From Calycina herbarum (taxonomy: Eukaryota > Ascomycota > Leotiomycetes > Helotiales > Pezizellaceae), in contig LLEY01000154.1 in the NCBI GenBank assembly GCA_001414485.1, positions 62,001 to 126,000 on the forward strand: a stretch of 64,000 bases of DNA, written 5' to 3'. Shown in pieces: positions 21,772-33,336 of the stretch; the first letter of the stretch is position 1, and every line of letters begins with the position of its first letter. Both the position numbers and the translations under genes were made by a program. The notes under the pieces were generated by a model. The model made no database searches. It was given only the letters and a program-made list of their open reading frames with translations, and was not told the DNA's origin.

Positions 21772-23872
21772 TTAATTTATCTTGTCTTTGAGGCATGCGG
21801 CTATACAGGCTGCATAATTCAATATGTTGCATTTGCATCTAGGGTCGTCGGGATCAGTTCCATCGTCAACTTCAACCATTTCATCCCCGTCCTCGGTGTC
21901 GTCCTTCGGGGGCGTCTGTGTTGCCATTGCAGCGCCTAACTTGTGTTAATATTGAATCTGGTGCGGGTGCCGGAATACTTACTATTGTCAATTGGAATAT
22001 CGGCTGCGGAAGTGGCTTCCGGAAGGAATGTGGTGGCTGTAGCTGCGGCTCTCATTTTGAGTTCGTCCTTGGGCACGCCGTCGTATGGATGGTCAATTGC
22101 TGGGTGTCTTACCCCTCCCTTTTGGCCATTTTGAAGGAGATTAAGCGTAGCCCCAACCCGTTTGATTTCATCATCTGAATTTACAACACTGATTGCGTTG
22201 GCGTTTAAGCGATCGTAAACATCTTGAGCACTGAGTTTTGAGTAACCCTCATAACCCATGATTTGTGCCATCACACCGGCGACTGTGCAAGATCTCAAAG
22301 TCAGTATTATCAATTTTAAAAGTATGCCTGTGAGAGGAATAGGTAGCGAGAGGAAGAAACCGTGTCTCGGCGCTCTTAAAACAACCGGAAAGAGGAAAAA
22401 GAAACTCGGAGCACACTCACCATGGGGGCAGGCCATGCTTGTTCCACTAGCCCATTCGTATTTGTTAGTAACCTTTGCATCATTTTCGTCGACGAAAGAA
22501 GACCAGACGGTCTTTCCGGGTGCCCAGATGTTGAGCTTCTTGTTGTAATTCGACCCTCTGATACCTGCGTAACCACCAGTCCACCGGTTGTAATTTATAT
22601 CGACAGCTCCGACGCTGAAAGTGGACGTAATTCTGCTGACATTAGCTTTGGTTTCAATCCAAAAGTGTAGATTCAAACATACCTAGCGGGAATCTCTAGC
22701 CAATCCTGTTTGTTGTTTCCTGCAGCTGCTGCGATCGGGATTCCAGCTTTATTAGCTTTCGCCAAAGCATCTTGAAGACCCGCAAAGTTCTTGGTCGCAA
22801 ATCCAATCGACATGTTGATAACCTAGCCTCTCCAATTTTTCGGTGGCTTGCTCTTGTTATTGTTGTGTTCCGTGATAACATCATTTACAGCTGTCTCAAC
22901 TTTTCCAATGCTCCCTCCACATTTCTGGACCTTGACATTGATCAAATTTGCCGCGGCCACAGCTCCACCATCCTTGTTAGAAATGATACCGGCTACGTGG
23001 GTTCCATGCCCCAATAAGTCATCCTGAGAAAATTAGTGGTGAAATTTGAAGAGACGTGGAGGTTCTACCATCACAACTCCAGAGCCACAGTAAGGGGATG
23101 TATCCGAGGATTTCTTGCCCCTAAAATGCGATGCGATTTGACGACTGTAAGCCTTGAAAGTCTCATGCTCAATCTTGATACCAGAATCCTATACCCGAGG
23201 ATCTCGGAGTCAGTCTACTTCTTTAAAAAATATCCAAGAGTTTTCAAGTATGTCTCGGGAGTAAGGAAGCTTGACTCCCGAAACGACTAGAATAGGGAAA
23301 TATTCCTCGAGAACCTCACTTACAAAGACATAAACATTAACACCTGCACCACTATTATCCATGGTCCACTGTGCTGAAAATGGAGTTCCAACTTTCGACT
23401 CTCCCCCGAAGTCCTTTGACTTGCCGAGTGTAATCATCACCTGGTTCCATGGAGCTGAATACTTGACGGGCTTGATCCATCTCTTAACCTTTTCGAAGGA
23501 CGTTGGTGGTAGTGGTGCTGGTTCCCGGTGAAATATTTGCTCCTCCTGCAGATATTCGTCGTGCTCTATTCTTAAAACGCCCGGGTCGTAACGGATGTAG
23601 TCGTGGATTAATGAATTATTAGCTTCGGATAATTCGAATAGATATGCATTTGACACTGGAATTTCCAAGAAAACAGTAGCGAATTGACGGATGTCAAAAC
23701 CAATATTAGTAAAATGGTCTTCGAGGGTATGGTTAGGCTGAAATCGGACTATGTATCCCTCTGGAACAAGATGGCCTGTATCTGGACGAAGGTAAGGCGC
23801 TGGTGCATATGATCTTTCGGCAACGAAGGCTGAAGCACCTGCTGTGAACAGCAAAGTTGAAGTGAGCTTCAT
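21772..23872 (-). pseudogene. Secreted subtilisin-like serine protease (S8) with an internal nonsense codon
   Basis: Six exons (23872-23324, 23188-23069, 23023-22683, 22635-22421, 22282-21983, 21935-21772) make 562 codons in one frame. It starts at MKLTSTLLFTAGASA, a signal peptide. An inhibitor I9-type propeptide follows (YIVRFQPNHTLEDHF), then the S8 catalytic domain. Catalytic Asp is in VYVFDSGI (~184), His in GHGTHVAG (~229) and Ser in SGTSMACPH (~403). The last exon adds an acidic tail with five Cys (DDTEDGDEMVEVDD, then CKCNILNYAACIAAC). Everything is intact except TAG at 22825-22823 (codon ~290), in NWRG-stop-VINMSIG where relatives have Ser or a similar residue. The nonsense codon would remove the active-site Ser. 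Alternatively, a 66-nt in-frame segment beginning GTAAAT and ending at this TAG could be spliced out. Confidence 0.8.
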
Positions 23873-26337
23873 AATGAAGGATACAAGTGGAAAGATGGTA
23901 TAAAAGACTGTAGATGTTAAAGTAGTAAGGGAGATGAGCATGAAAGCATGAAGAGAAATTTTGACTCTGGAAGGGACTTCATGATTCTTATATTAAGACT
24001 ACAAATTTGAACTCGAAAAGATTATTCAGTCAAGTCCTCAGATACGAAGTAGAAAGTGTAAGAGTGGCCCCCATTGTTCCCCGTAGACATGAGTTCATCA
24101 ATGTTGAACGCCCATTCGTCGTTCTAGGAACGATGGAAATTTCGAGCCCACCTCATGGCTCAGTCAAAACCCTTATTATTGCGTTTTCAAATCCTTCGCT
24201 GGTATACAGCCATTAGCGTTGGCCTTCAAGTTACGACATGGGAAGGATTTTGTGAATTGGTGGAGCAAATACACCCTAGCGAGCAACCCCTATTTTGGGA
24301 TACTTTCGAGAGTCAGCCTCGGAACTAAAGCAGGAAACCTCGTCGTGCCACGCCGTACTGTGCCGTAAACAACAATTTGCAATGACTCTGGTTGTTGGGC
24401 ACAGGACTTTCGATAGTGGGTACTAAACCTAATTGGGTACTCTTCTCACCAACACCACAACCAAAGAAAACCCGTCATATTTAGAGCACGGTGTTGTGGC
24501 TGATTTTAAGGCTGAAGGAAGCTCATTAGAAGCTGAGACACTGGGGCGTCGTACAGCAGCCACCTTACGCTTGGGAATCAACTACAAGGGAAAATAAGTT
24601 GTGGGGGAAAAGCTTAGGTAGAATAAGCATGCTCCTTGCAGTTTGATTTCTACATAACATTTCTATCCAAAAAGTACAATATAATCAAGTATTCCCGCCA
24701 CTCGTCACGGGTAGTTTAGTTAGTTGGTCCAGAATCCACAGAATCTACACAAGTACAAGTACGAAGGTAGAAGTTCAACGCGCAAGAAGGATATATTGAC
24801 GGGCCAAGACCCTAAGTCTACGGCGACCAGAGGACTGGGATTTCTCAACACATGTGTTTAAAACTTTTTGTGACGACCGGGACAAAAGACCATACCATCG
24901 AGTCTGATATAGCTAAATAATTTGTGTTGAACAGAGGAGAATCAAACAATATAACTGCCCGAGATTTATTGATATACGTAGAAAAAGAAGCAGGCGTCGT
25001 TCATCTTGCAAGAAGACTAAGAAGAATTAAATCAACCAACGATGAATTCTTCTTATCGCCTAACCCGTGTTTAGTCAATTGATATAATTCTCCCACATAC
25101 TTTAGCACAATATCTTTCAATCACTATGAATGACATCCGAGAACCCACAACAAGTACTTCTACATATAGGTAGTGTAACTACACAAATCCTCAATGCCAC
25201 AACACTTTCCCAAAATCCCCAGATCTAACCTTCACAACCCCCTCCTCTCCAGCGTTCTCCTTACCCGCCCCTCTATTAACTCCCCCACGCCCTCGCCACC
25301 AAAGAGTGTCACGAAAACCTCATAATCATCCCACAAAACCCCACATGAGAAATTACTGATACACAAAACATATGTAGTACAACCACACCCCTTAAAAAGC
25401 ACCCCTCCATTAGGTGCCGCATAGCCGAGTTTTTGAAGATGGGCTCTGCGATTTTCTCCCCCGTTACAACGCCTAACAAATATAAATCTATAAAACTTGA
25501 GAGCAATACCAACTAGCATTAAAAGAACATTTCAAGACCTTTTTCCGTCTTTTTAGCGATTGAATTCAGACTCCAGAGGTTCATTCATCTCGTGGGGTCA
25601 TTCCTCAGAGGATGGGGTTCGAGACTCCAAGTTGTAGTAGCTGAGCTACCACAACTCACAGCAACGTTCATCGAAGCAAGAGCCACGAGAACGGGGAGAA
25701 AAGGTATAAAGAGAAACAAGGTAAACAAGTAATCAATAATATCATCAATTTAACCATATTCTATCCCCTCCACTCTCATCCCACTCGCTAGCTATCCTCC
25801 CCATTCGAATCCCCCAGCCTTCGAATTTTGGTATCATAGACAAAACCCACCTATCTAACCATATCTAACCACACTAACACGCACGCTCGCTCACTCGCTC
25901 ACATCATATATCATTCACCACTCCTCCATCTCTCATTCAGAAGCAGACAAAAAAGACAAACGCCCGCCCATAACCAAACCACCAATGCACAAAATGCATC
26001 TGAAAATGCCGCACGCAAAATACAAAAAATGCACGCACGCAAATGTATGTCTTCCAAAACCAAGAAGAAAAATGAACAAGTACATATACAAACTCCTCCA
26101 TCAAAAACGCCTAAACACCAAATAGTAAAATAAGTAACCCAGGAAAAAGCCAATTTCCCATGAATGCCCAACCAAGAAAATGCCAGAGGGCGCGAGCCCA
26201 AACAGAAAAGAGAGAGAACAAGGAAAGATGACCTTGTCCTCTCTGTTTCCTCTTCTTAAGTCTTAGATATGCCCCTCTTTTTCCTCCAACTCTCTCATGT
26301 ATTTTACAAATGTCTTTTTGTGTGTCTATGATATTTG
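23873..26337. other. Intergenic, ~2.5 kb without a recognisable gene
   Basis: Between the subtilase start and the 3' end of the chloride channel. Open frames are short with no family resemblance. The 25.2-26.3 kb part is pyrimidine-biased on the plus strand and may include the 3' untranslated region of the channel gene. Confidence 0.5.
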
Positions 26338-29300
26338 TTAGCTCGAGTCCTGAGATGTGGAATGGTGATAGAGATCAAGGAATAGGAAACGGAAAGGAAG
26401 GGAAAAGGAGAGAGAAAGACTTACAAGACCAGCAAATCGACCATCTCTATTGACGCAAACATATCTCAACCCCAACTTGACAAAACACTCATAAACAAGA
26501 TCCATAGGTGAGTGGATATCAAGTGCCAAAGGCGCCTATCAAGAACATCAGTAAATTCCCAACCATAATCCAAACTTCCAAACTTACAGGATCAACGAAT
26601 TGCGTAAAATCAGTAGGATCAGCCCCCTCATCATCAGAATCATCCATCCTCAGAACCTTCGTCATCAAGCACAAAGTCTCAGACTCATCTTCCAAACTAT
26701 CCAGAGCAAACGCTAGATCAGGAGCTGGGATCAGTCCCACGAGAATTTCGTCTCTAAGGATGGGTAGACCGCCATCAACTTCTCCGGCTTGGTGGAGGAT
26801 TTCAAGTTTCGTTCGGAGACTGGATGCTGAAACTAGAGGAGAGCTTGAAATATCAATGACTCTCTCGCGGCGTAAGCGAGGCACGATATCTATCAGATTC
26901 GAGGTGAAAACTGGCTTGTGCTTGTTGTTTAAGAAGGGGTAGGAATTCAAGTTGGTCAAAAGATCCTGTGTGAGAATTAGTGGCTGTTGCGTAATTTCGA
27001 AAATGATGCTTTAAATTGACTTACATAAATGCTGAGTGGTTCCAAAAAGTCTGCAGTCCACTTTGCCACCAGGATGGCAAGAGAGAAAGGCAGGATATAG
27101 TCAAGACTACCGGTCAACTCGAATAAGATGACCGCAAGGGTAATTGATAACCTTGTCACACCGCACATAGTCGACCCGGCTGCAATGAGGGCGTATACAC
27201 CAGGAGTAATACAGGACGTGCCATCGGCATGTGCCGCGCAGTTACCAAAAATGGGATTCGTGGGAAATCGAAGAACTAGCCATTGCATCAAGTGTCCCAA
27301 AATGCGACCAAGAAAACCGCCTACAACCATAGACGGTACATAAATACCCGCCGGAACTTTCTGTTTGGGTGTTAGGAGCAGTTTACTTATTGTGGGGAGA
27401 GGATAGGAGTATTATTATTTGGTCGAAGTAGAGAACCATGGGCAGACTTACGATTCCAAAAGTGATTATGGTTAGAATGCCTTTGATAAAGAACGCAATG
27501 CTGAGACTTTTGATTATGGGCCAAATATCATCTAGGTCTCTTGGGCAAAGCCCCATCTCGTCGGGCTTGTTGATATCACACGGACTCGATAGATTGAATA
27601 GGAGTTTCGCTACAGGGAGCTTTGTGTAAGGATTCCAGAAACTCACAAGACCAGTGAGTAGAGCGACAAGCATGACCTCAACAAGTGGCCACTTTTTGAC
27701 AACCGAGATCTTCCGAAAGGATTTGGCCCATGCTCGAGATGCTTTGATGAAGAGAGCTCCAACCGCGCCACCAAGTACACCAACTACAGCAAATCCAGCA
27801 AGCTCAAAAAATTCCCAGTCCGTTAAATAACGAACCTCAAAGATGACAATCTTATTAGTGCCGTAGGGATTCAAAAACTTGAGTGACAGTGCCGCAGTAA
27901 TACAGCAAAAGAATGTCCTGAATAGTGTTTTGGCAGGAAAGAAATATGCAACTTCTTCCAAGGAGAACAAAACACCACCCAAAGGAGCTCCAAAAGCAAC
28001 AGCGACTCCGGCCGCGGCAGCAGCCGATAATACCTCTCTGCGTTTCCCATCATTGCGGTCGTACTTGGAAAATAATCGACAAGCAATGTTTCCTACACAA
28101 GTTGCAATGTGCACAAAAGGCCCTTCTTTTCCCAAGCTAAGTCCTGAAGCAACACTTAGGATTAGAGCAAGAGTCTTAATGACCAAAGTTTTCACTCCCA
28201 GAAATCCGTGCAAGACGAAACCACTGAGAATGACTCGAACTTCAGCAACACCACTTCCCGCGGCCGAATAGTAAACCATGTCTCCCTTGGAGGAACCCTC
28301 CGCGTTAGATTTTGGGCTGGCAGGGCCATCCTCTTGTTCCTCTGGAGCACGGCTTTCAGCAGCTAGATTTTCATCCAGCGTGCTAATGTGATATGTTGAC
28401 GGTACGATTGTTTTGGTCGTCATGGTCAATAAGCAAGAGATGGTAGCAAATGTCACAACCAGGATCACGAAAATGACGAATTCCACTATTTGTTCGGAGA
28501 CGTGGGGGATTTGAATATAATTTGACCACGATTTCCAGGCGTGGCAGCGGCCTCCACTAGGGCAGCAGTGCTATTTCTCTTGTTAGTCAAGTGCTACATA
28601 AGAAGCCAAAATTTCAAGCCCGAGTATAATGCTCCGTTCTCTTAAGGCTCGAGTTTTCCAGCTGGGGTTGCCAATAATCATGTTTTGGAGGCAGGTTTGG
28701 ATATTGAATAGCAGATGCTAGATTTAAGAGCAAGCATTTTGGAATTTGATTGCGTAAACACCAAACTAGAAGAAAAACCCGGCATGGACATACCTTTTCG
28801 CTTATAAGAAACCCCTGGGAGCAATAACCATCTTTCCAATCAAAAAACGGGGACTCGGATACATCAACAATATATGCTAGAACTGCGGTGAGACAGCCAA
28901 CCAAAGCACTGAGTATCCATCCCTGTATACCATCGATCGAAGCCAGTATTTTCCCTCGTATATCCGTCCGGCTTCGTAGGGCTTTTACTCGATACGCATC
29001 GGCAATACTGTCGTGCACCCAGTCGGTCGAGGTAAACTGATCGTACCAAACTCGGTCGTCCGAGTACAAGGTATTTTTGGATTCGGTCATCGAGTCCTGA
29101 GTCGTCAAGGCACCTACTAATCTTTGTCCCCACGATCCGGCACGACTGTGGTGTCTCGCTGCTCGTAGACTGCCTGGGAGAGAAGAAGGTCAGTTCAAAT
29201 GTATGAGGATGGTGTGTAGAGTGGGATAATGCCGAGAATCTCGTACCGTTAAAGCTGGCATGGCGCGAAAGACGTGGTTTTGGATTATTGCCAGCATCCA

Positions 29301-29496
29301 GCGCCGACTGAACTCGAATTCTCGAACGACCAGCACCGGAAAGGCCTAGGAGCGGAGTCCTCTCATCGTTGCTCACGGCACTTTCGGTTCTCGAGAATCG
29401 TGGAGAGGCGAGCGGTGATGTCTCCGCCGAGGGAGCTGTGTTCGGTGTCATGGTCAAGTCGGTCCATGGTAAGGGTTTCCTCCGGGAGGAAGACAT
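26338..29496 (-). CDS. CLC-family voltage-gated chloride channel / Cl-/H+ exchanger
   Basis: Seven exons encode 861 residues: 29496-29247, 29173-28794, 28570-27452, 27360-27025, 26965-26588, 26535-26425 and 26349-26338. A long Ser/Thr/Pro-rich cytosolic N terminus precedes the channel. Signature motifs are GSGVAEV (~315-321, selectivity filter), GKEGPFVH with the gating Glu at ~359, and the later VPAGIYVPSMVVGG block. About ten membrane helices are evident. The C terminus carries two CBS domains (VFTSNLIDIVPRLRR and LDIHSPMDLVYECFVKLGLR regions). The family includes yeast Gef1, which controls Golgi/vacuolar chloride and pH. The start at 29496 is the first ATG in frame. The last exon (DSS) is uncertain, but reading through its intron ends at the same stop. 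The 223-nt intron at 28793-28571 is the longest and might hide a small exon. Confidence 0.92.
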
Positions 29497-30710
29497 GGAG
29501 ATATAGGGAGATGTCGGAGCGGAGGTGGTATCCGTCAACGAGGGCGCATATGTTGTGTAAACCTGTGGTCGAGGATGAGTTGCGGGCAGTCCTCTGTATG
29601 GCGTAGGTATGGGAGGTAATTCCTGGGGCAGTGGGGGTCGGAAGAGAGCCAGCCAGGGTCCGCATTCAGGCTTCTTTTAAGAAGGAGGCTGCGCTGCACA
29701 CCTCCCAACTACACTACACAATCATATCACCTCTGACACAATGTGAGACGCGTCGCCGGGATTCATCTTGAGAGAATTCCAAGATGCCTATCTCTCGTTA
29801 TTCAGTCAAAGGCATGACCACCCTGGTCTCGTGGAACGCGTGGTGAAGGCTGAATGTGATCATTTTGACGTTCCTAGATCTTGGCCTGTCATGGGCCAGC
29901 CTATCGTCGTTGCGCGACGTGATGAGTCTACTTCGTATCTCTAGACATGGCTGCCAGGTGCAGGGTAGGTAGTGGTTGGTATCACGAGTCTGTAGTGCGT
30001 GTCCTAGCAGGCAGTGCTAGTATTTACATCTTGTGTTGGCATGTGAGTATTGCGTCAATTGAGACTTGGGGCAACCTGGAATATTAAATGCAGGGTCCTG
30101 GGATGGCTTGCAGGGTACGGATGTAGGTACAACCACTAATAGTGTTTAGACGAACTCTCTTGAGAATCTATCAATATATATTAAGTCTCCCGTGTTACCC
30201 TTTTACAATAACAGAAATAGATGAAGTTTATTCAGAACTCTTATCTCTGAACTATAGTTGAAAAATAAAAGTATACTAAAAGATTTCGAATAATTAAGTT
30301 AATACAATTAACTTACTCAAAAGTTTAAGAATCAATTAATCTACGCTACTTTACATGATTTATTTGATTATCTGAATCTGCTAGTAAAATTATTTGGCTT
30401 AGATTATCCGAGAAAGGCGACTTATTTGATTCGTTTTTACTCTGCACATCTGAAGAGTCTTAGAGTCTTGGTTGCACGACGTCAACATTTGTATTCAAGT
30501 TTTTTGGAAACAAATCTTTTGAATTATACGGCCTGATCACATGTGCATGTCCAGCTATTTACTCCTATTTAATTAGAAGCTATCTTCTCTGCTTTCGGTC
30601 ATTTTCCCCTCAGTTCTATCTTATCTCTGCCCCATCTTCTATACTCCCTCACATCCTTCTCAGAGGACGTAAGTCTCGACCACCTCTCGACGCTTTCTCA
30701 AAAGACTCTT
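29497..30710. other. Intergenic, AT-rich
   Basis: Upstream of the chloride channel. The 30.18-30.56 kb part is strongly AT-rich. No gene is seen. Confidence 0.5.
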
Positions 30711-30911
30711 AAAATGTCCCATGTAGCTAGAGAGTTACCAAATGCTTTGGGACAATTAAAGTTGATTATTAAAACACCTAGGTAAATATTTTAAATTGTT
30801 CCAAGTATTTGGAATAATTGCCTTGAATTATTCTAAAACCCTGGAATAATAAGAGTTAGGTACGTAGGGCAGGTGCGAACTTGATATATTTACTGCCGCT
30901 TTTAGTGTCCA
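30711..30911. mobile_element. MITE-like TIR element, copy C (left end unclear)
   Basis: The right end is TTTACTGCCGCTTTTAGTGT followed by CCA, preceded by GGTGCGAACTTGATA as in copies B and D. The interior matches copy A (GGGACAATTAAAGTTGATT, TTGTTCCAAGTATTTGG). The left terminal repeat is not recognisable, so this border is approximate. The copy ends 168 bp before the esterase start codon. Confidence 0.6.
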
Positions 30912-31079
30912 TCGCGAGACCAGCTCCAAGAATAGTCACGTGTACAACCCTCAGGGTTCCAATGGGAGCAGTTGTACCGAAAGGATGCCTTTCTAAAACA
31001 TACATTCAAGCAACCTTTTCCTCCAAACTCTACATGAAAATTGAAGTTAGCTCCCTGAGAACTTTCAACAGGGAAAACA

Positions 31080-32046
31080 ATGGGAAGCTCAAGTCCTTAT
31101 CCGCAATTCGTCCTCTTGGGAGACTCGCTCATACAATACTCCACTCACCTCCATGCCCAAAATGATAGCGAGGGTAGGCCAGTGGAGCAGCGAAACTTTT
31201 CTTTTGGCGCAGCACTAGCTGAGAGGGTTGAGAGGCGACTTGACATTGTCAATCGGTTTGTTTTTCTGCTCCTAATGCCATGATGAGAAGCTTGCTGAAA
31301 TTCAATTAGCGGCTTCTCTGGTTACAACACGAGCAATATACTGTTCATCCTTGACAGCCTCATCCCAAAGCCAGAATATGCCAAGGTTGATTACCTGGTG
31401 CGTCAATCAGTCTCTTTCATCGCTATAAATATTGTGGCCACTCACCTTTTCGAATCTTGTATAATTGTTGTTGGCACTCGATCCGATGTATCTTGACATC
31501 CGTAAGCTGACTAGTCAGCTTCTACTTCTGGGAGCAAACGATTCTTGCCTTGAAACTAGTCCTACCAAACAACATGTCGGCCTTGATGAGTACCGAGAGA
31601 ACCTCAAGAAGATCATCGAGCACGATTCAATCCAAAAGCATCACCCGACGATTCTGTTGGTTGCCCCGCCTCCCATTCATGAATTCCACTTGCTGGAGGA
31701 GGATCTGAAGGCAGGCAACGGTGGTTTGACAAGAAAGCAAGAAGTGACCAAAGAGTATGCCAGAGCCGCGAGGGAAGTTGCGTTAGAATTCCATGACAAA
31801 AAGGTTATCTTGGTTGATCTCTGGAAGGCCATGATGGACGACGTTCAAGCTGCAACTCCGGATCATGATGTTGAGGCTGATTTGCCTGGATCGCTTCGTC
31901 GGGGCAAGAATGCGCGGCTTTATCAGCTCCTTGTGGATGGGTTACATCTCTCTGGCGAGAGCTATAAAATCTTCTTTAATGCTGTTCTTGCTGCTTTGGG
32001 TTGGGTTGATGATACAGTTGACAAAGAAGGCTGGGTATTTCCGTAA
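31080..32046 (+). CDS. Isoamyl acetate-hydrolysing esterase-like SGNH hydrolase
   Basis: Three exons encode 263 residues: 31080-31255, 31310-31397 and 31519-32046. The SGNH/GDSL hallmarks are all present. Block I is FVLLGDSLIQ with nucleophile Ser at 16. The block II Gly lies in RGFSGYNTSN. Block III is LLGANDS. The Asp-His pair is in VDGLHLSGESY near the C terminus. Length and motif spacing match yeast IAH1, which hydrolyses acetate esters such as isoamyl acetate, and related esterases in fungi act on various acetylated substrates. There is no signal peptide, so it is probably cytosolic. The second intron (31398-31518, donor GTGCGT) is the least certain junction. A MITE-like element sits in the promoter. 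Confidence 0.88.
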
Positions 32047-33336
32047 GTAAAGATATCCGGACTCACAATTGAAACACCGCTAATAGAGCGTAGAAGATGG
32101 AATGATGCACCAAGAATGCTGTAGAGAAAGAGGCAGTCTAGGTAGTTCTCTTTTGCTCCGGAAAATCTGTGCTGTAGAGGCGCTTGGAAATGTTTCCGAT
32201 CGGAACAGGGGACCATCATCCATATATTGTAGGTACATCAGAAAAGAATTCGAAAATCAGAATACCAAACTGTAGTCTTTCCAAGTGCAAATGCAGTGTT
32301 ACCGTTACTCCAGCTGGCTAGTTCCGCACTACCCCACCACCCCTGCATTTGGACTGCTGGGCAGCACAGCACAGCGTAGCGTAGCCCGCAAGGGGGGCGT
32401 TTGATTCAGCATCACAACTCCACTCTACCTACCTCACAACTTCAACTCCCTCCCTCCATACTCTACCAGCACAGCACAACATCTCACACCTCACACCTCA
32501 CAATTCCACCCGTCACTCCGAAATCTCCACAAAGGATCACGCGCATAATCTCACTAGACGCCTTCGTCTCTCAATACAGCAGCACCAACATCAACGTGCG
32601 CTATTTCAACCCCATCTCAGTCTTACACGATTCACCTGGACTCCGTTTGCTACATTAAGACCACACAATATATCCCACCTCCCCTTTACCCTCAACCTAC
32701 TCGAGCCACTGCGCCCAAAGTCAAAATCAACCACGCTTCCATCTGCAAGATCTGCACCTGAATTCAACCTCCTTTTATAACGAATTACGAGCTTAGGACA
32801 CAATCGGCCTCCATACTTTTACCCCTTCCTCCACTCCGATCCCTTCTGTCGGTACACATACACGGTACACGCACGAATTTTCCGCATAGCCAGCTTTCGA
32901 AACAGCGGTCTATTTCCCCCCAAATATAAAAGCCCGGGCAGTGACCGGTGGTCGCAGGTCGATGTGGTGGAGGAGGCGGGTACTGTGATTCCTGCATAGG
33001 CAGAGCATTGCTCAAGGGGTCGCTCGCTGCCTGTTTCGATAACCGCACCTCTTCGAAAGTTCTAGCTGCGAAAGGCAGTGCAGCAATCGTGCATTGCAGT
33101 ATTCCTGGAATTTGTCACCTGTGAAAAGAGTCATATTTTGGAAGGGTTCAGAGGGTTCTCCGGTCGCGAATCATTCCTACTGCAGACGCAGCACCTGGAA
33201 CTCGCCTTGTATTGTCTTTCCTCGGTCCACATCTCCCAATATCAACGCTGTTTATCCCATTTGCACGGAGTTTTCTGAGAAACGGGACCACTTTCCAGGC
33301 GAACTCTGACTCTCGGGTGACGAACGAAGTTCGGGC
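32047..33336. other. Intergenic / probable long 5' leader
   Basis: About 1.3 kb ahead of the retropepsin-like gene. It is pyrimidine-rich, with CAGCACAGCACAGCGTAGCG-type repeats at ~32365 and CTCACACCTCACACCTCACA at ~32480. I see no separate gene, and part of it is likely the promoter and untranslated leader of the downstream gene. Confidence 0.45.

Noticed and set aside
27879..28271. Plus-strand open frame of 130 codons over the chloride channel
   Set aside because: It mirrors the strongly conserved CLC exon on the other strand and has no family resemblance.
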